Shown piece by piece: positions 63,185-64,000 of a stretch of 64,000 nt of DNA (positions are counted from its first letter, which is position 1; each line of letters opens with the position of its first letter). Location: positions 24,428,860 through 24,492,859 of the forward strand of contig NC_135244.1 of NCBI RefSeq assembly GCF_947623445.1, in the 5' to 3' direction. The notes below the pieces were generated by a model. The model ran no database searches. It saw nothing but the letters and a program-made list of their open reading frames with translations, and was not told where the DNA came from. This stretch comes from Clavelina lepadiformis. Lineage: Eukaryota; Chordata; Ascidiacea; Aplousobranchia; Clavelinidae. The translations under genes were made by a program, and so were the position numbers.

Positions 63185-64000
63185 CAGGCCAACAAAAAGA
63201 AATTTTTTTCAAAAGGCATGATATGTTAGATCGATTTAGGGGTATATCAGGGGCGCTGAGTCCGAAAATGCCATTACTTTTGCTGAATTGGCTCTAGGTT
63301 TGAGATATTGGTTCTTCCTACATATACCATGAACAGTTAGAAACGTATGCTAGTGAGTATTATAACTTAATATAAACTGAAGCCATGTGAAGCAGCTATT
63401 CAGTTTTGCCCAAATGTTGAGTTGTCTGGCACAAATTTCTCGCTTTTGAGGTAAATAAGGCCTTAGATTAGTTTATATCATCTCCAATCATGCATAACCA
63501 TCATCATCCCATCAAGAAACTTTTATACTGAGCATAACTGTGAGATGTGCGTTAAGGTTTCATCAAGATATCAAATAAACGGAAGAGAGGTATCAAGGTA
63601 GATATGATACTCACATGATGGCAGATTACTGCTGGGGCCTAATGCGAAGCTGTCCCCAACAAGACTACAGGTTGCACAAGAGGACTTTCCTGCAGATGAC
63701 CTCAAGCTAATTTGAGTCAATAACTAGAGTGCATCTAAGAACTTCACTAATGCACATACTGAGATGGATATATTTCTTCGTATAGTGTTTTGCTTTGAAT
63801 ACTCCGTGGTAAATGAAAAAAATTGATTGCTTGTTCATTTCGTCTGTTTTTACAAATTGTCGTCTTTCTTGTGTTGGCTTAGGCATACTTGGTTTGTTAT
63901 TACCAAATTACTGCAATTTATTGTTCACTTCAAGCAAGTTTTAATGTGGTATTGGAAGCTTAGTCTCTCAAATTGCAATATGTTAGGGGAATCTGATGAA
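63185..64000 (+). mobile_element. Left part of a second E-family transposon, cut by window end
   Basis: CAGGCCAACAAAAAGAAATT followed 67 bp later by GCGCTGAGTCCGAAAATGCC and then TTTGAGATATTGG repeats the layout of both ends of element E (CAGGTCAACAA, CTGATTCCGAA, TTCAAGATATT). No transposase frame is evident before the window ends, so the element's extent and status are unknown. Confidence 0.5.

Larger units (their letters stand above)
60004..64000. other. Gene-poor 3' region with repeats
   Basis: No supported host gene. Contains a hAT MITE (61537-61972), a dispersed repeat (62569-62770) and a transposon end (63185 onward). Remaining sequence is AT-rich. Confidence 0.5.

Overview
The window looks like nuclear DNA of a tunicate, most likely a Ciona species. 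This is inferred from compact genes with many short introns (mostly 60-300 bp), AT-rich spacers, single invertebrate-chordate orthologues of vertebrate genes (including a TIE-type receptor kinase), and many small DNA transposons and MITEs. No RNA gene, CRISPR array or LTR element was recognised.

Genes, left to right: OGFOD1 (+, 1679-4227, prolyl hydroxylase of ribosomal protein S23); a TIE/TEK-type receptor tyrosine kinase (+, 5490-13548, 30 exons); a small unrecognised lysine-rich protein with an internal duplication (-, 14226-14726); a universal stress protein (+, 15624-16469); SRP72 (-, 16607-20578); RPN1/ribophorin I (+, 24055-27264); HDHD5/CECR5 (-, 28239-30772); a large helical protein I could not name (+, 39174-46013, 24 exons); and a D-aspartate/D-amino-acid oxidase (+, 55424-60003) ending in the peroxisomal signal SKL. 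For OGFOD1, TIE, USP, SRP72, RPN1, HDHD5, the helical gene and DDO I placed every splice junction by eye. In each model the exon lengths sum to an exact multiple of three and the protein runs from Met to stop.

Three gene-poor stretches hold repeats. 30.8-39.2 kb carries a MITE, a LINE 3' tail, SINE-like pieces and an old dispersed repeat. 46.2-53.7 kb is a nest of DNA transposons: a THAP-encoding element with ~380-bp inverted repeats and an 8-9 bp target duplication, itself hit by a Mutator-like element with an 11-bp duplication and by a TA-flanked element. 60-64 kb holds a hAT MITE, another repeat and the end of a transposon whose relative sits inside intron 1 of the oxidase gene.

Functionally the genes are mostly housekeeping and not a pathway: SRP72 and RPN1 both serve the secretory entry route (targeting and N-glycosylation), OGFOD1 acts on the ribosome, HDHD5 is probably mitochondrial, DDO peroxisomal, and TIE is the one developmental receptor. 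Two short-sequence anomalies cut across the genes: about 31 exact copies of the palindrome TGACGTCA, concentrated at 6-16 kb, and nine exact copies of the decamer GATGTCTATG on both strands.
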